This document shows positions 16,054 through 24,797 of a stretch of DNA of 28,397 nucleotides, piece by piece. Source of the stretch: an uncultured Eubacteriales bacterium (lineage in GTDB: Bacteria > Bacillota > Clostridia > Oscillospirales > Oscillospiraceae). Location of the stretch: positions 1-28,397 of the forward strand of contig URQA01000017.1 of the NCBI GenBank assembly GCA_900549885.1, in the 5' to 3' direction. Position 1 is the stretch's first letter. Each line of letters begins with the position of its first letter. The position numbers were made by a program, and so were the translations under genes. The notes beneath the pieces are model-generated. The model saw only the letters and a program-made list of their open reading frames with translations, was not told the origin of the DNA and did not search any database.

Positions 16054-19000
16054 TACCGTTCCCCTCCTGTCACCGCGTAAAATGCCTCGACTTCCGCCTC
16101 ATCATGGCTCAGTCCCCGCTTTTCCACCTGGGCAATGGCCCTGAGGATCCGGTCATAGTCCCGAGGCAGGATTTTCTTGAAGGACTCCACCGCATGGTCA
16201 AAATCCTCCAGAATGGTCCGTCCCTTCACCGAGCCGGTTGCGGCCACGTGTTCCTGGATCATCCGGCGCAGTTCCTCCCTGTCGTGCCGGTCGGTAACCA
16301 GTTCGATGCTCACCAGCTCCTTGTTCACCCGCAGATACAGATCCCGCCGGGGATCCCACACGTAGGCGATGCCCCCAGACATGCCGGCGGCAAAGTTCTT
16401 GCCGGTGTCCCCCAGCACCACCACCCGGCCGCCGGTCATATATTCGCAGCCGTGGTCACCCACGCCTTCCACCACCGCGCAGGCGCCGGAATTACGCACG
16501 GCAAACCGCTCTCCGGCCACGCCGGCGATGAATGCCTTGCCGGCGGTGGCGCCGTACAGGGCCACATTGCCCGCAATGATGTTCTCATCCGCCTGATACC
16601 GGGCAGCCTTCGGGGGATAGAGCACTAGCTTGCCCCCAGACAGGCCCTTGCCGAAATAGTCGTTGGTATCTCCCTCCAGTTCCAGGGTCAGGCCCTTGGG
16701 GATGAACGCACCGAAGGACTGTCCTCCGCCGCCGGTGCAGCGGACCACAAAGGTGTCCTCCTCCAGCCGGTCCTCCCCGTACAGCCGGGTGATGTCCGAG
16801 CCGAAGAGGGTGCCCACCGTCCGGTCGGTGGAGGTGACGGGGATGGAGACGGACTTCTTCTGTCCCTTTTTCAGCGCGCTGCCCATCTTCTGGAGCAGCA
16901 CCGACATATCCACTGTCTGTTCCAGATGGAAGTCGTACGCATCCGCAGGGTCGAAGTGGGTCTTGTACGCCCCGTTCACATAGGGATTGCCCAGGATGGC
17001 GGACAGATCCACCGTGGCCGCCCGCTCATTCACCGCATGTTTCCGCACCCGCAGCAAGTCGGTGCGGCCCACCAGCTCCTCCACGGTGCGCACGCCCAGC
17101 TTTGCCATGTGCTCCCGCAGCTCCTGGGCGATGAAGCGCATGAAGTTGACCACATACTCCGGCTTGCCCCGGAAGCGCTTACGCAGCTCCGGGTTCTGGG
17201 TAGCCACCCCCACTGGGCAGGTGTCCAGGTTGCACACCCGCATCATCACGCACCCCATGGTCACCAGGGGCGCGGTGGCAAAGCCGAACTCCTCCGCCCC
17301 CAGCATACAGGCGATGGCCACATCCCGGCCGCTCATCAGCTTGCCGTCAGTCTCCAGCACTACCCGGGAGCGCAGCCCGTTCTGAATGAGAGTCTGGTGG
17401 GTTTCCGCCAGTCCCAGCTCCCAGGGCAGTCCGGCGTTGTGAATGGAGGTGCGGGGGGCCGCGCCGGTGCCCCCGTCATAGCCGGAGATCAGCACCACCT
17501 GAGCCCCCGCCTTGGCCACGCCGGCGGCAATGGTGCCCACCCCCGCCTCACTCACCAGCTTGACGGAGATCCGGGCCCGGCGGTTGGCGTTCTTCAGATC
17601 GTAGATCAGCTGGGCCAGGTCCTCGATGGAGTAGATATCATGGTGGGGCGGCGGAGAGATGAGGGAGACCCCGGGGGTGGAATACCGGGTCTTGGCGATC
17701 CAGGGATACACCTTTCGGCCGGGCAGATGTCCTCCCTCCCCTGGCTTGGCCCCTTGGGCCATCTTGATCTGGATCTCCTGGGCGCTCACCAGATATTCGC
17801 TGGTGACGCCGAACCGGCCCGAGGCCACCTGCTTGATAGCCGAGCACCTGTCGCTCTTGAGCCGCTCGGGGCGCTCGCCCCCCTCGCCAGAATTGGACTT
17901 TCCCCCCAGGGCGTTCATGGCCAGGGCCATGCACTCGTGGGCCTCCTGGGAGATGGAGCCGTAGCTCATGGCCCCGGTCTTGAAGCGCTTGACGATGGAG
18001 TCCACACTCTCCACCTCGTCGATGGGGATGGGCTGGTCCAGGTACTTCATCTCCATCAGACCCCGGAGGGTGTGGGGCTTGGTCTCGTCATCCACCAGGG
18101 CGGAGTACTGCTTGAAGATCTGGTAGTCCCCGGTCTGGGCCGCCTGCTGGAGCAGGTGGATGGTCTGGGGATTGTACATATGGTCCTCCTGGCCGCTGCG
18201 GGCCTTGTGGACGCCGGTGGAGTCCAGAGTGTCGTCCACCTCCAGCCCCAGGGGGTCAAAGGCCCGGGTGTGGTTCTTGTCCACCAGGGCCTCAATCTCC
18301 TTCAAGCCGATGCCGCCCACCCGGGAGACGGTGCCGGTGAAGTACTGGTCGATCACCTCTCTGGAAATGCCGATGGCCTCGAAGATCTGGGCGGACTGGT
18401 AGGACTGGAGGGTGGAGATGCCCATTTTGGAGGCGATCTTCACGATGCCGTGGAGGATGGCGTTGTTGTAGTCGTCCACCGCGGCGCCGAAGTCCTTGTC
18501 CAGCAGGCCCTCGTCGATGAGCTGCCGGATGGTTTCCTGGGCCAGATAGGGGTTGATGGCCCGGGCGCCGTAGCCCAGCAGGGTGGCAAAGTGGTGCACG
18601 TCCCGTGGCTCGGCGGACTCCAGGATGACAGACACCGCTGTTCGCTTGCGTGTACGGATCAGGTGCCGCTCCAGAGCGGACACCGCCAGCAGGGACGGGA
18701 TGGCCACGTGGTTCTCATCCACCCCCCGGTCAGAGAGGATGATGATATTTGCTCCGTTGCGAAAGGCCCGGTCCGCAGCCACCATCAGATGGTCCAGCGC
18801 CCGCTTCAGGGGTGTGTTCTTGAAGTAGAGAATGGATACCGTCTCCACCTGAAACCCGGGCTTGTTCATGTTTCGGATCTTCATCAGATCCAGGGAAGTG
18901 AGGATGGGGTTGCGGATCTGGAGCACCCGGCAGTTGTCCGCCGTCTCTTCCAGTAGGTTGCCGTCATCTCCCACATACACGGTGGTGTCGGTGACCACCT

Positions 19001-20588
19001 CTTCCCGGATGGCGTCAATGGGGGGATTGGTCACCTGGGCAAAAAGCTGCTTGAAATAGTGGAACAGAGGCTGGTCCTTGTCGTCCAGCACCGCCAGAGG
19101 GATGTCGATGCCCATGGCGGCGGTAGGCTCCGCCCCGGTGCGGGCCATAGGCAGAATGGAGGTCATCACATCCTCATAGGTGTAACCAAAGGCCTTCTGT
19201 ACCTGAGCCCGGCGCTGGGAGGTGTACATCTCCACTTTTTTGTTGGGAATAGGCAGTTCCCGCAAGCGTACCAGGTTCCGGTCCAACCACTCCCCATAGG
19301 GATTTCGCCGGGCGTAGCGCTCCTTCAGCTCCTCGTCGCCGATGACCCGACCGGCCAGGGTGTCTACCAGCAGCATTTTTCCCGGCTCCAGCCGGGACTT
19401 TTTCACGATGCGGGCCGGATCTATGTCAAGCACCCCCACCTCGGAGGAGAGAATAAGTTGGCCGTCGTCGGTGATATAGTACCGGGAGGGACGCAGGCCG
19501 TTGCGGTCCAGCACTGCTCCCACTTGGTCTCCGTCGGAGAAAAGAATGGAGGCCGGGCCGTCCCATGGCTCCATCATGGCAGCAAAGTACTGGTACATGT
19601 CCCGCTTAGTCCGGGACATGTTAGCATCGTTTCTCCAGGGCTCTGGGATGCAGATCATCACCGCCAGGGGTAATTCCATTCCGCTCATCACCAGAAACTC
19701 CAGCGTGTTGTCCAGCATGGCAGAGTCAGAGCCGGAGGTATTCACCACCGGGAACACCTTGTCGATGTCCTTGTCCCACACGGCGCTGTGCATGGTCTCC
19801 TCTCGGGCCAGCATCCGGTCAGCGTTGCCCCGGATGGTATTGATCTCCCCGTTGTGGGCGATCAAACGGTTGGGGTGAGCACGCTCCCAAGAGGGGTTTG
19901 TGTTGGTGGAAAACCGGGAGTGGACCAAGGCGATAGCGGACTGGTAATCCTCATCCTGAAGATCCGGGTAGAACAGCCGTAGCTGGTTCACCAGAAACAT
20001 GCCCTTGTAGACAATGGTCCGGCTGGACAGGGACGGTACATAGGTGTTGTCGTTGGACTGCTCAAATTCCCGCCGGGCAATATACAGCCTCCGGTCGAAG
20101 TCCAGCCCCCGCTCCACTCCTTCCGGCCGCCGGACAAATGCCTGCTCGATGCAGGGCATCTTGTCTAGGGCCTTCTGGCCCAGCACTTGAGCACACACCG
20201 GCACCTGCCGCCAGCCGATCAATTCCATACCTTCCTTTTCCACAATGAGTTCGAACATCTTCTTGGCCTGGTTCCGGCGCAGGGTTTCCCGGGGGAAGAA
20301 GAACATTCCCACGCCGTAGTCCCGCGCCTCCCCCAGGGCAAAGCCGTGCCGCCGTGCCTGCTTGGTAAAGAACCGATGGGAGATTTGGAGCAGGATGCCC
20401 ACGCCGTCGCCGGTCTTTCCCTCCGCATCCTTTCCCGCCCGATGTTCCAGCTTCTCCACGATCTTCAGCGCGTCGTCCACCACTTGATGGCTGGGACGGC
20501 CCTGGATGTCCACCACGGTGCCGATGCCGCAGGCGTCATGCTCAAAGGCAGGGCTGTAAAGGCCCCTGTTTGCTTCCTGTGTCGTCAT
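16053..20588 (-). CDS. gltB: glutamate synthase large subunit
   Basis: A 1511-aa enzyme making two glutamates from glutamine and 2-oxoglutarate. The class II amidotransferase domain starts at Cys20 (EHDACGIG) after a short propeptide; then a central domain; then an FMN-binding synthase barrel with GGKSNSGEGGE and PGEGGHLPG; the 3Fe-4S cysteines are in the GCVMMRVCNLDTCPVG segment; the C-terminal part is the right-handed beta-helix GXGXG domain. Normal length and intact. It is preceded by GAGAGGAG and by a hairpin in the 77-bp gap after the ANTAR gene, and is followed by the overlapping gltD. Confidence 0.98.
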   Translation of the reverse strand: MTTQEANRGLYSPAFEHDACGIGTVVDIQGRPSHQVVDDALKIVEKLEHRAGKDAEGKTGDGVGILLQISHRFFTKQARRHGFALGEARDYGVGMFFFPRETLRRNQAKKMFELIVEKEGMELIGWRQVPVCAQVLGQKALDKMPCIEQAFVRRPEGVERGLDFDRRLYIARREFEQSNDNTYVPSLSSRTIVYKGMFLVNQLRLFYPDLQDEDYQSAIALVHSRFSTNTNPSWERAHPNRLIAHNGEINTIRGNADRMLAREETMHSAVWDKDIDKVFPVVNTSGSDSAMLDNTLEFLVMSGMELPLAVMICIPEPWRNDANMSRTKRDMYQYFAAMMEPWDGPASILFSDGDQVGAVLDRNGLRPSRYYITDDGQLILSSEVGVLDIDPARIVKKSRLEPGKMLLVDTLAGRVIGDEELKERYARRNPYGEWLDRNLVRLRELPIPNKKVEMYTSQRRAQVQKAFGYTYEDVMTSILPMARTGAEPTAAMGIDIPLAVLDDKDQPLFHYFKQLFAQVTNPPIDAIREEVVTDTTVYVGDDGNLLEETADNCRVLQIRNPILTSLDLMKIRNMNKPGFQVETVSILYFKNTPLKRALDHLMVAADRAFRNGANIIILSDRGVDENHVAIPSLLAVSALERHLIRTRKRTAVSVILESAEPRDVHHFATLLGYGARAINPYLAQETIRQLIDEGLLDKDFGAAVDDYNNAILHGIVKIASKMGISTLQSYQSAQIFEAIGISREVIDQYFTGTVSRVGGIGLKEIEALVDKNHTRAFDPLGLEVDDTLDSTGVHKARSGQEDHMYNPQTIHLLQQAAQTGDYQIFKQYSALVDDETKPHTLRGLMEMKYLDQPIPIDEVESVDSIVKRFKTGAMSYGSISQEAHECMALAMNALGGKSNSGEGGERPERLKSDRCSAIKQVASGRFGVTSEYLVSAQEIQIKMAQGAKPGEGGHLPGRKVYPWIAKTRYSTPGVSLISPPPHHDIYSIEDLAQLIYDLKNANRRARISVKLVSEAGVGTIAAGVAKAGAQVVLISGYDGGTGAAPRTSIHNAGLPWELGLAETHQTLIQNGLRSRVVLETDGKLMSGRDVAIACMLGAEEFGFATAPLVTMGCVMMRVCNLDTCPVGVATQNPELRKRFRGKPEYVVNFMRFIAQELREHMAKLGVRTVEELVGRTDLLRVRKHAVNERAATVDLSAILGNPYVNGAYKTHFDPADAYDFHLEQTVDMSVLLQKMGSALKKGQKKSVSIPVTSTDRTVGTLFGSDITRLYGEDRLEEDTFVVRCTGGGGQSFGAFIPKGLTLELEGDTNDYFGKGLSGGKLVLYPPKAARYQADENIIAGNVALYGATAGKAFIAGVAGERFAVRNSGACAVVEGVGDHGCEYMTGGRVVVLGDTGKNFAAGMSGGIAYVWDPRRDLYLRVNKELVSIELVTDRHDREELRRMIQEHVAATGSVKGRTILEDFDHAVESFKKILPRDYDRILRAIAQVEKRGLSHDEAEVEAFYAVTGGER

Positions 20589-20610
20589 GCTTCATGCTCC
20601 TCTCCGGTGA

Positions 20611-20660
20611 AAACAGCGGCAGTCGGACTCCCGACTGCCGCCGTGAGACCGCCTTGTCTC
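20611..20660 (-). promoter_or_regulatory. candidate attenuator with hexaloop hairpin before gltB
   Basis: In the ANTAR-gltB gap the minus strand carries GAGAC-AAGGCG-GTCTC (20660-20645), a 5-bp stem with a hexaloop having A1 and G4. Next comes a perfect 11-bp stem (20641-20631 with 20626-20616), a 4-nt loop and TGTTTTC. This looks like a weak or regulated terminator inside the operon. Confidence 0.6.
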
Positions 20661-20665
20661 TACCG

Positions 20666-21198
20666 TTATCTCTGCTGGGTGCCGTCCAGCACCAGCTGCG
20701 CTGTCTGTGTCAATCTTGCCCCACTGTTCATACTTTTTTTCTGGAGGTAGCGGTGGGCCTGTTCTTCCGACATGCCGCTCCGGTCCATCAGCACCGCCTT
20801 GGCCTGACTGATGAGCGCCAGTTCCTCCTGGCTGCGCTGCGGGCGGGTACGCTGTTCCAGCCGACGTCCCACCTGAAGCAACATTCGTACCGAAGCCAGC
20901 AAGTCCACCCTGGACGCTGGGGCAGGCAGCCGGAAGATTTCGTCGTTATCCATTAGTTCCAGCACATCCTGTCGGGCCAACACCAGCATGGCGCAGGCGG
21001 GCAGGTCATCGAAGATCAGCTGCGCCGTCTGGTCTCCCAGCTTATATCCGCACACCACCACCGGCATCCGGAACTGGCCCGCCGCACTTGGTCGGCGGTG
21101 CGGCAGACCAGGCAGTCGGCCGCGCCGTCTTCCTCCAGGATCTCTTTGACCCGCAGGGCATTCTTGTTGTTTTCAAAAGCAACGATTACTGTCTCCAT
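20666..21198 (-). pseudogene. ANTAR-domain antiterminator (NitR-like), frameshifted as given
   Basis: Two frames join into one regulator of about 175 residues. The 5' part (ATG 21198, METVIVAFENNKNALRVKEILEE) is a receiver-like N-terminus; the 3' part (stop at 20666) carries VVVCGYKLGD and the ANTAR RNA-binding domain, including SQAKAVLMDRSGMSEEQAHRYLQKKSM. The switch lies near 21077-21084, in GCGGCGGGCC, where one base fewer than expected moves the frame by -1. The intact 3' frame has only an internal ATG at 21067 with no clear ribosome site. Such proteins bind leader hairpins and prevent termination in nitrogen genes; the location directly after glnA matches that family. The lesion could be a sequencing error, a recent mutation, or less likely programmed slippage. 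No classical slippery heptamer is seen. Confidence 0.8.
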
Positions 21199-21323
21199 TC
21201 GCTCCACCCCCACGGACTTATCCGCTCAGTCAGCCAATGACATCTTCCCCGGCCTCACACTCTGGCTCAGGTATTCTCCTTCTGGAAAAATACTCCGGAT
21301 ATCTCCGGTTCTCCTATGGATTG

Positions 21324-22655
21324 TCAATACAGGATCATGTACTTGTCCCGCTCCCAACTGGATACCCGGGTGCGATATTCCTCCCACTCGGCCTCCTTAC
21401 CGGCGATGTACTGGCCGGTTACGTGCTCCCCCAGGGTGTCCATGATGAGCTTATCCTTCTTCATACACACCAGCGCCTCCTCCAAGGAACCGGGTAACGC
21501 CTCAATGCCCCGGCGTCTGCGGGCGGCGGGGGACATGGCAAAGATGTTGTCGGTGATCTCCGGTGGCGGGGTCAGGCCCTTCTCAATACCGTCCAGCCCG
21601 GCTGCCAGACATACGGCCAACTCCAGATAGGGGTTGCAGGCCGGGTCGGGGCAACGCAGCTCCACCCGGGTGGACTGCCCTCGGGCAGCGGGGATACGGA
21701 TCAGGGCAGAGCGGTTGGAGGCAGACCATGCCAAGTAGCAGGGAGCCTCGTAGCCAGGCACCAGCCGCTTGTAGGAGTTAACCAGCGGGTTGGTGATGGC
21801 CGCCATTCCCTTCACATGCGCCAGCAGACCGGCGATGAAACTGTATGCCGCATTGGACAGGCCCTTGGGATCGCTCGGATCGTAGAAGGCGTTCTTTCCG
21901 TCCCGGAACAAGGACATGTTGGTGTGCATCCCCGAGCCATTGACCCCGAAGATGGGCTTGGGCATAAAGGTGGCGTGCAGACCATTCTTCTGGGCCAGGG
22001 TCTTGACCGCCAGCTTGAAGGTCATGATGTTGTCCGCAGTGCGCAGGGCGTCTGCGTACTTGAAGTCAATCTCATGCTGGCCCTGGGCCACCTCGTGGTG
22101 GCTGGCCTCGATCTCAAAGCCCATCTGCTCCAGGGACATGCAGATTTCCCGCCGCGTCCCCTCCCCGTGGTCTAGGGGGCCTAGGTCGAAGTAGCCCGCC
22201 TCGTCGTTGGTCCTGACCGTGGGCTTGCCCTCGTCATCGGTCTGAAACAGAAAGAATTCCGCTTCCGGACCCACGTTGAAGGCGTCAAAGCCCATGTCGT
22301 TGGCCTTCTGGATAACCTGTTTGAGCACATACCGTGGGTCCCCCACAAATGGGGCGCCGTCCGGATCATGGACATCGCAGATCAGCCGGGCCACCCTGCC
22401 GTGGCTGGGCCGCCAGGGAAAAATGGTGAAGGAGTCCAGGTCCGGGTAGAGATATTGGTCCGACTCGTCGATCCGCACGAACCCCTCGATGGAGGAGCCG
22501 TCAAACATGATCTGGTTGTTGACCGCCTTCTCGATTTGAGACGCAGTAATGGCCACGTTCTTCAGCTGGCCGAAAATATCGGTGAACTGCAGGCGAATGA
22601 ACTCCACATCCTCCTCTTTGACTTTGCGAATGATGTCTTCCTTTGTGTACAGCAT
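21324..22655 (-). CDS. glnA: glutamine synthetase type I (GSI-alpha)
   Basis: A 443-aa enzyme that makes glutamine from glutamate, ammonia and ATP; dodecamer in the cytosol. FDGSSIEGF, GPEAEFFLF, the ATP-site HHEVAQGQHEID, GSGMHTNMSLF and the RIPAARGQSTRVELR substrate segment are present. The length and lack of an adenylylation insert fit the GSI-alpha type of Firmicutes, which is not adenylylated. The ATG is preceded by AAGGGGAG. First gene of a minus-strand series with the ANTAR gene, gltB and gltD. It has a consensus promoter and an attenuated leader. Confidence 0.98.
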   Translation of the reverse strand: MLYTKEDIIRKVKEEDVEFIRLQFTDIFGQLKNVAITASQIEKAVNNQIMFDGSSIEGFVRIDESDQYLYPDLDSFTIFPWRPSHGRVARLICDVHDPDGAPFVGDPRYVLKQVIQKANDMGFDAFNVGPEAEFFLFQTDDEGKPTVRTNDEAGYFDLGPLDHGEGTRREICMSLEQMGFEIEASHHEVAQGQHEIDFKYADALRTADNIMTFKLAVKTLAQKNGLHATFMPKPIFGVNGSGMHTNMSLFRDGKNAFYDPSDPKGLSNAAYSFIAGLLAHVKGMAAITNPLVNSYKRLVPGYEAPCYLAWSASNRSALIRIPAARGQSTRVELRCPDPACNPYLELAVCLAAGLDGIEKGLTPPPEITDNIFAMSPAARRRRGIEALPGSLEEALVCMKKDKLIMDTLGEHVTGQYIAGKEAEWEEYRTRVSSWERDKYMILY

Positions 22656-22684
22656 TGCAAGACTCCCCTTTCATTCTTTCAAAT

Positions 22685-22734
22685 AAAAAAAGACAAGGGC
22701 AGACCGGCCTCTCAGGTCCGGAACGCCTTTGTCC
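22685..22734 (-). promoter_or_regulatory. glnA leader attenuator with two ANTAR-type hexaloop hairpins
   Basis: Terminator form: GACAAAGGC (22733-22725) pairs with GCCCTTGTC (22700-22692, one mismatch) around an inner CCGG/CCGG stem, followed by seven T. Antiterminator form: P1 is GGAC with GTTC enclosing AAAGGC (22734-22721); after one base, P2 is a 6-bp stem with one bulged T (22719-22713 with 22706-22701) enclosing AGAGGC. Both loops are six long with A1 and G4, the signature described for ANTAR targets. The P1 5' arm and loop are the same bases used by the terminator, so the two folds exclude each other. Confidence 0.72.
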
Positions 22735-22748
22735 TAAACTATGTGTGC

Positions 22749-22777
22749 AGTATAACTGAACAATTCCAGTGTGTCAA
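22749..22777 (-). promoter_or_regulatory. glnA promoter
   Basis: Minus-strand TTGACA (22777-22772), 17-bp spacer, TATACT (22754-22749), then GCAC. Transcription would start close to the P1 hairpin. Confidence 0.92.
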
Positions 22778-23012
22778 GCTTTTTTTGCGGGGTTGGTCCA
22801 TTTTGGTCCCGCAGCCAAACTAAGCCGGGCATCAGCGCCTCCTTTTATGCAAGAAATATAATATCAACTTTCATAATTCCATCTAACCAGCTGTGTGCGG
22901 AAGAACGCTCGACAGTGGGTACATAGTTGCGCCATGATAGCATTACAGCCAGTAAAGGCGCTGCGGTGGATACTGCGGCGTCCTTCATTTTTTATGCAAA
23001 GGAGGGATCGCT

Positions 23013-23285
23013 TTGTCTCCCTATGATGAGTGCGAGATATTCGGTGTGTGGGCCCCAACGGGGAACTGCGCTCACACAGTGTACTACAGCCTGTTCGTCT
23101 TTCAGCATTGGGGACAGGAACCCTGCAGCATTGCCGTTATCCGCGACCGGGAGCTCACTTTTTGCAAAGACATGGGCCTGGTGGGGGTGGTATTCTCCCC
23201 GGAGCTCCTGGACCAGTTGGTCGGCACCATGGCCCTCGGCCATTGCGCTTTCCCACCACCAGATGCGCCCATCCCCATTCTCTAA
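23013..23285 (+). pseudogene. PurF-like amidotransferase N-terminal remnant
   Basis: About 90 codons resembling the N-terminus of amidophosphoribosyltransferase: DECEIFGVWAP (normally ECGVFG, the Cys being the nucleophile), then VYYSLFVFQHWGQEPCSIAV (normally YYGLYALQHRGQESCGIAV) and a KDMGLVGVVF segment. It has a good ribosome site (AAAGGAGGG) before a TTG start, but stops at 23285 where the conserved GHVRYSTTG motif should follow, and several invariant residues are changed. Less than a fifth of the approximately 470-aa enzyme remains. A small functional protein is unlikely. Confidence 0.75.
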
Positions 23286-23355
23286 CCCTGAGTTATGTGA
23301 AGGACCCCCCGGCAATGACCCGCAGCAGGAATCTGTAATACACCAGAGAACTGCG

Positions 23356-23583
23356 TACGCTTTTGAGTATCGGGAGGCCGCCTTCCAGGCCACCACCGAC
23401 TCAGAACTCACCGCCGCTGTAGATAAGCGGCTGGACACCGGCACCCTCTTGGGCTTACTCCTCTCTGGCAGGCTGGACTCCAGCCTGGTGCATGCCATCG
23501 GCATGGATACCGACGCTATCGATCTGGAATACACTCGGCAGGCCGCTGGCTTCATCGGTGCAGACCACATTACGGTTGGTTTT
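23356..23583 (+). pseudogene. asparagine synthase (AsnB) internal remnant
   Basis: About 75 codons from the synthetase domain of a glutamine-dependent asparagine synthase: AVDKRLD, LGLLLSGRLDSSLV (normally SGGLDSS, the ATP pyrophosphatase loop; G is R here) joined directly to IGMDTDAIDLEYTRQAAGFIGADH. The piece that should separate these segments is deleted, and the frame loses similarity after HITVGF. No start or N-terminal amidotransferase domain belongs to it. It sits 70 bp after the PurF-like remnant. Confidence 0.72.
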
Positions 23584-23980
23584 ATGTATCTGTTTTTTAT
23601 TTTCTCAGAAGGGCGAGCTGTAAATGGACAACAGAAATCCGCAGCAGTTTGTGACAATCACCGTCTCCGGTGAACTTCCCGGCTTTCAGCATGGGAGAAA
23701 CGTTTCGTGTTTTGAAACCTGGCTCTTGATGCGGAAATATACGGCGTGACCTGCCACTTGATAGCGCGTTTTCGAACAAGCCCAATATGGGCCAGGTCAT
23801 TGACACCATCGAATTGGAATGAATGCAGCGATTATCTGCATAGATTTTTAGGCAAAATCCGCCTTAAGCTTTTTACGGATAGCCGCCGGGTCCTCGCGCT
23901 TTCAAGTAATAAATCAATTGTAATGATGCCGGTAACAAAGCGCTACCATTCGCCCACGTCCAAGGAAACAAAACATCAAG
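23584..23980. other. intergenic decay region, no gene supported
   Basis: About 400 bp between the AsnB and recombinase remnants. There is a 42-codon frame from ATG 23624 and a short one ending in NMGQVIDTIELE near 23820, neither recognised. Probably fragments of a decayed mobile element. Confidence 0.45.
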
Positions 23981-24559
23981 GTGCAGAAAAACTATAATGC
24001 GGGCATCTATTGCCAGCTCAGCCGCGAAGATGAACGGTCAGGCAAACTGGTGTCCGTTGAAAACCAAAAGATCATGTTGGAACGCTATGTCCATACAGGA
24101 GTGGATCCTCTAGCCCGGGACAAGGAGCTGGATATGCTCTTTGAGCGGCTCTATGAGGACAATGTGTCCGGCAAAATCGACGATGCCCGGTTTGCCAAAA
24201 TGTCCAAGCGGTACGAGCAGGAGTAGGGCGAAAACGCCAAGAAAATCAAGGCGCTTCGTCTGGAACTGAAAAAGCTGGACGATAAGCGGATGGATGTGGA
24301 CACCTTCTTGGAAACGGTGCGCCGCTACACAGACGCTACCACCATTACCAAGCGCATGGTTGCCGAGCTCATTCAGTACATCGAGGTCTATCCTGCGGTC
24401 AAGGAGGACGGTGTTACCAATCAGAGGGTGACGATCCACTACAACTGCATCGGTGCTTTTGAGGTGCCGGATCGTCGGAAGATCCCCGAGCGGGACATTC
24501 TTTTGGAAACGAGAAAAGGCGTAGCATTAAGCTACGCCCCCACACAGATTGCTATATAA
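23981..24559 (+). pseudogene. large serine recombinase remnant
   Basis: One frame interrupted by TAG at 24224-24226 (CAG expected from the surrounding Gln/Glu-rich helix). N-terminus: YNAGIYCQLSREDE, the catalytic-Ser motif of serine recombinases (normally YCRLSRDDE; the Arg is Gln here), then VENQKIML. It then jumps directly to the C-terminal coiled-coil part (LFERLYEDNVSGKIDDARFA, later KALRLELKKLD) and the closing VTIHYNCIGAF segment of transposon-type recombinases. The catalytic core and the zinc-ribbon region between are deleted. Such genes usually lie at one end of integrative elements, so this marks a former element. Confidence 0.82.
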
Positions 24560-24570
24560 ACTTGGAAATA

Positions 24571-24626
24571 AAAAATGCGGAGTATCATCAGCAGACCTTT
24601 TCAGATCCTTTCATGATACTCCGCAT
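24571..24626 (-). terminator. terminator of tRNA-Pro
   Basis: Minus strand: a perfect 14-bp stem (24626-24613 with 24588-24575) with a 24-nt loop, then a T-run. The stem starts at the last base of the encoded CCA. Confidence 0.82.
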
Positions 24627-24702
24627 GGTCGGAGTGGCGGGATTCGAACCCGCGGCCTCATGGACCCGAACCATGCGCGATACCAAGCTTCGCCACACCC
24701 CG
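24626..24702 (-). tRNA. tRNA-Pro (CGG)
   Basis: Cloverleaf on the minus strand with acceptor CGGGGTG/CACTCCG (one G-U), T-arm GGTTCGAATCC, anticodon stem CATGG/CCATG and loop TTCGGGT giving anticodon CGG. Discriminator A and encoded CCA. It has its own promoter and terminator. Confidence 0.95.
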
Positions 24703-24715
24703 AAATACCTTCCTT

Positions 24716-24744
24716 ATTATAGGGAGCTTCTCCCGTCTTGTCAA
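24716..24744 (-). promoter_or_regulatory. tRNA-Pro promoter
   Basis: Perfect consensus on the minus strand: TTGACA (24744-24739), 17 bp, TATAAT (24721-24716), 13 bp before the tRNA 5' end. Confidence 0.93.
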
Positions 24745-24758
24745 GGCAACTCCGCAGA

Positions 24759-24797
24759 AAAAAGAATGAGCAAGCGCACAGCCTGCTCATTCTTTTT
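24759..24797 (-). terminator. terminator after tRNA-Cys
   Basis: Perfect 14-bp stem (24797-24784 with 24772-24759), 11-nt loop; the stem ends in an A/T run so the transcript finishes in U residues. It separates the five-tRNA unit from tRNA-Pro. Confidence 0.85.

Noticed and set aside
16926..18956. 676-codon frame antisense to gltB
   Set aside because: A shadow of the high-GC gltB gene; repetitive His/Gly/Val-rich composition typical of antisense frames.
21070..21090. Programmed -1 frameshifting in the ANTAR gene
   Set aside because: No X-XXY-YYZ slippery heptamer or downstream pseudoknot is evident; mutation or sequencing error is simpler.
23746..23997. 83-codon plus-strand frame
   Set aside because: No ribosome site or family resemblance; it lies in the decayed element region.
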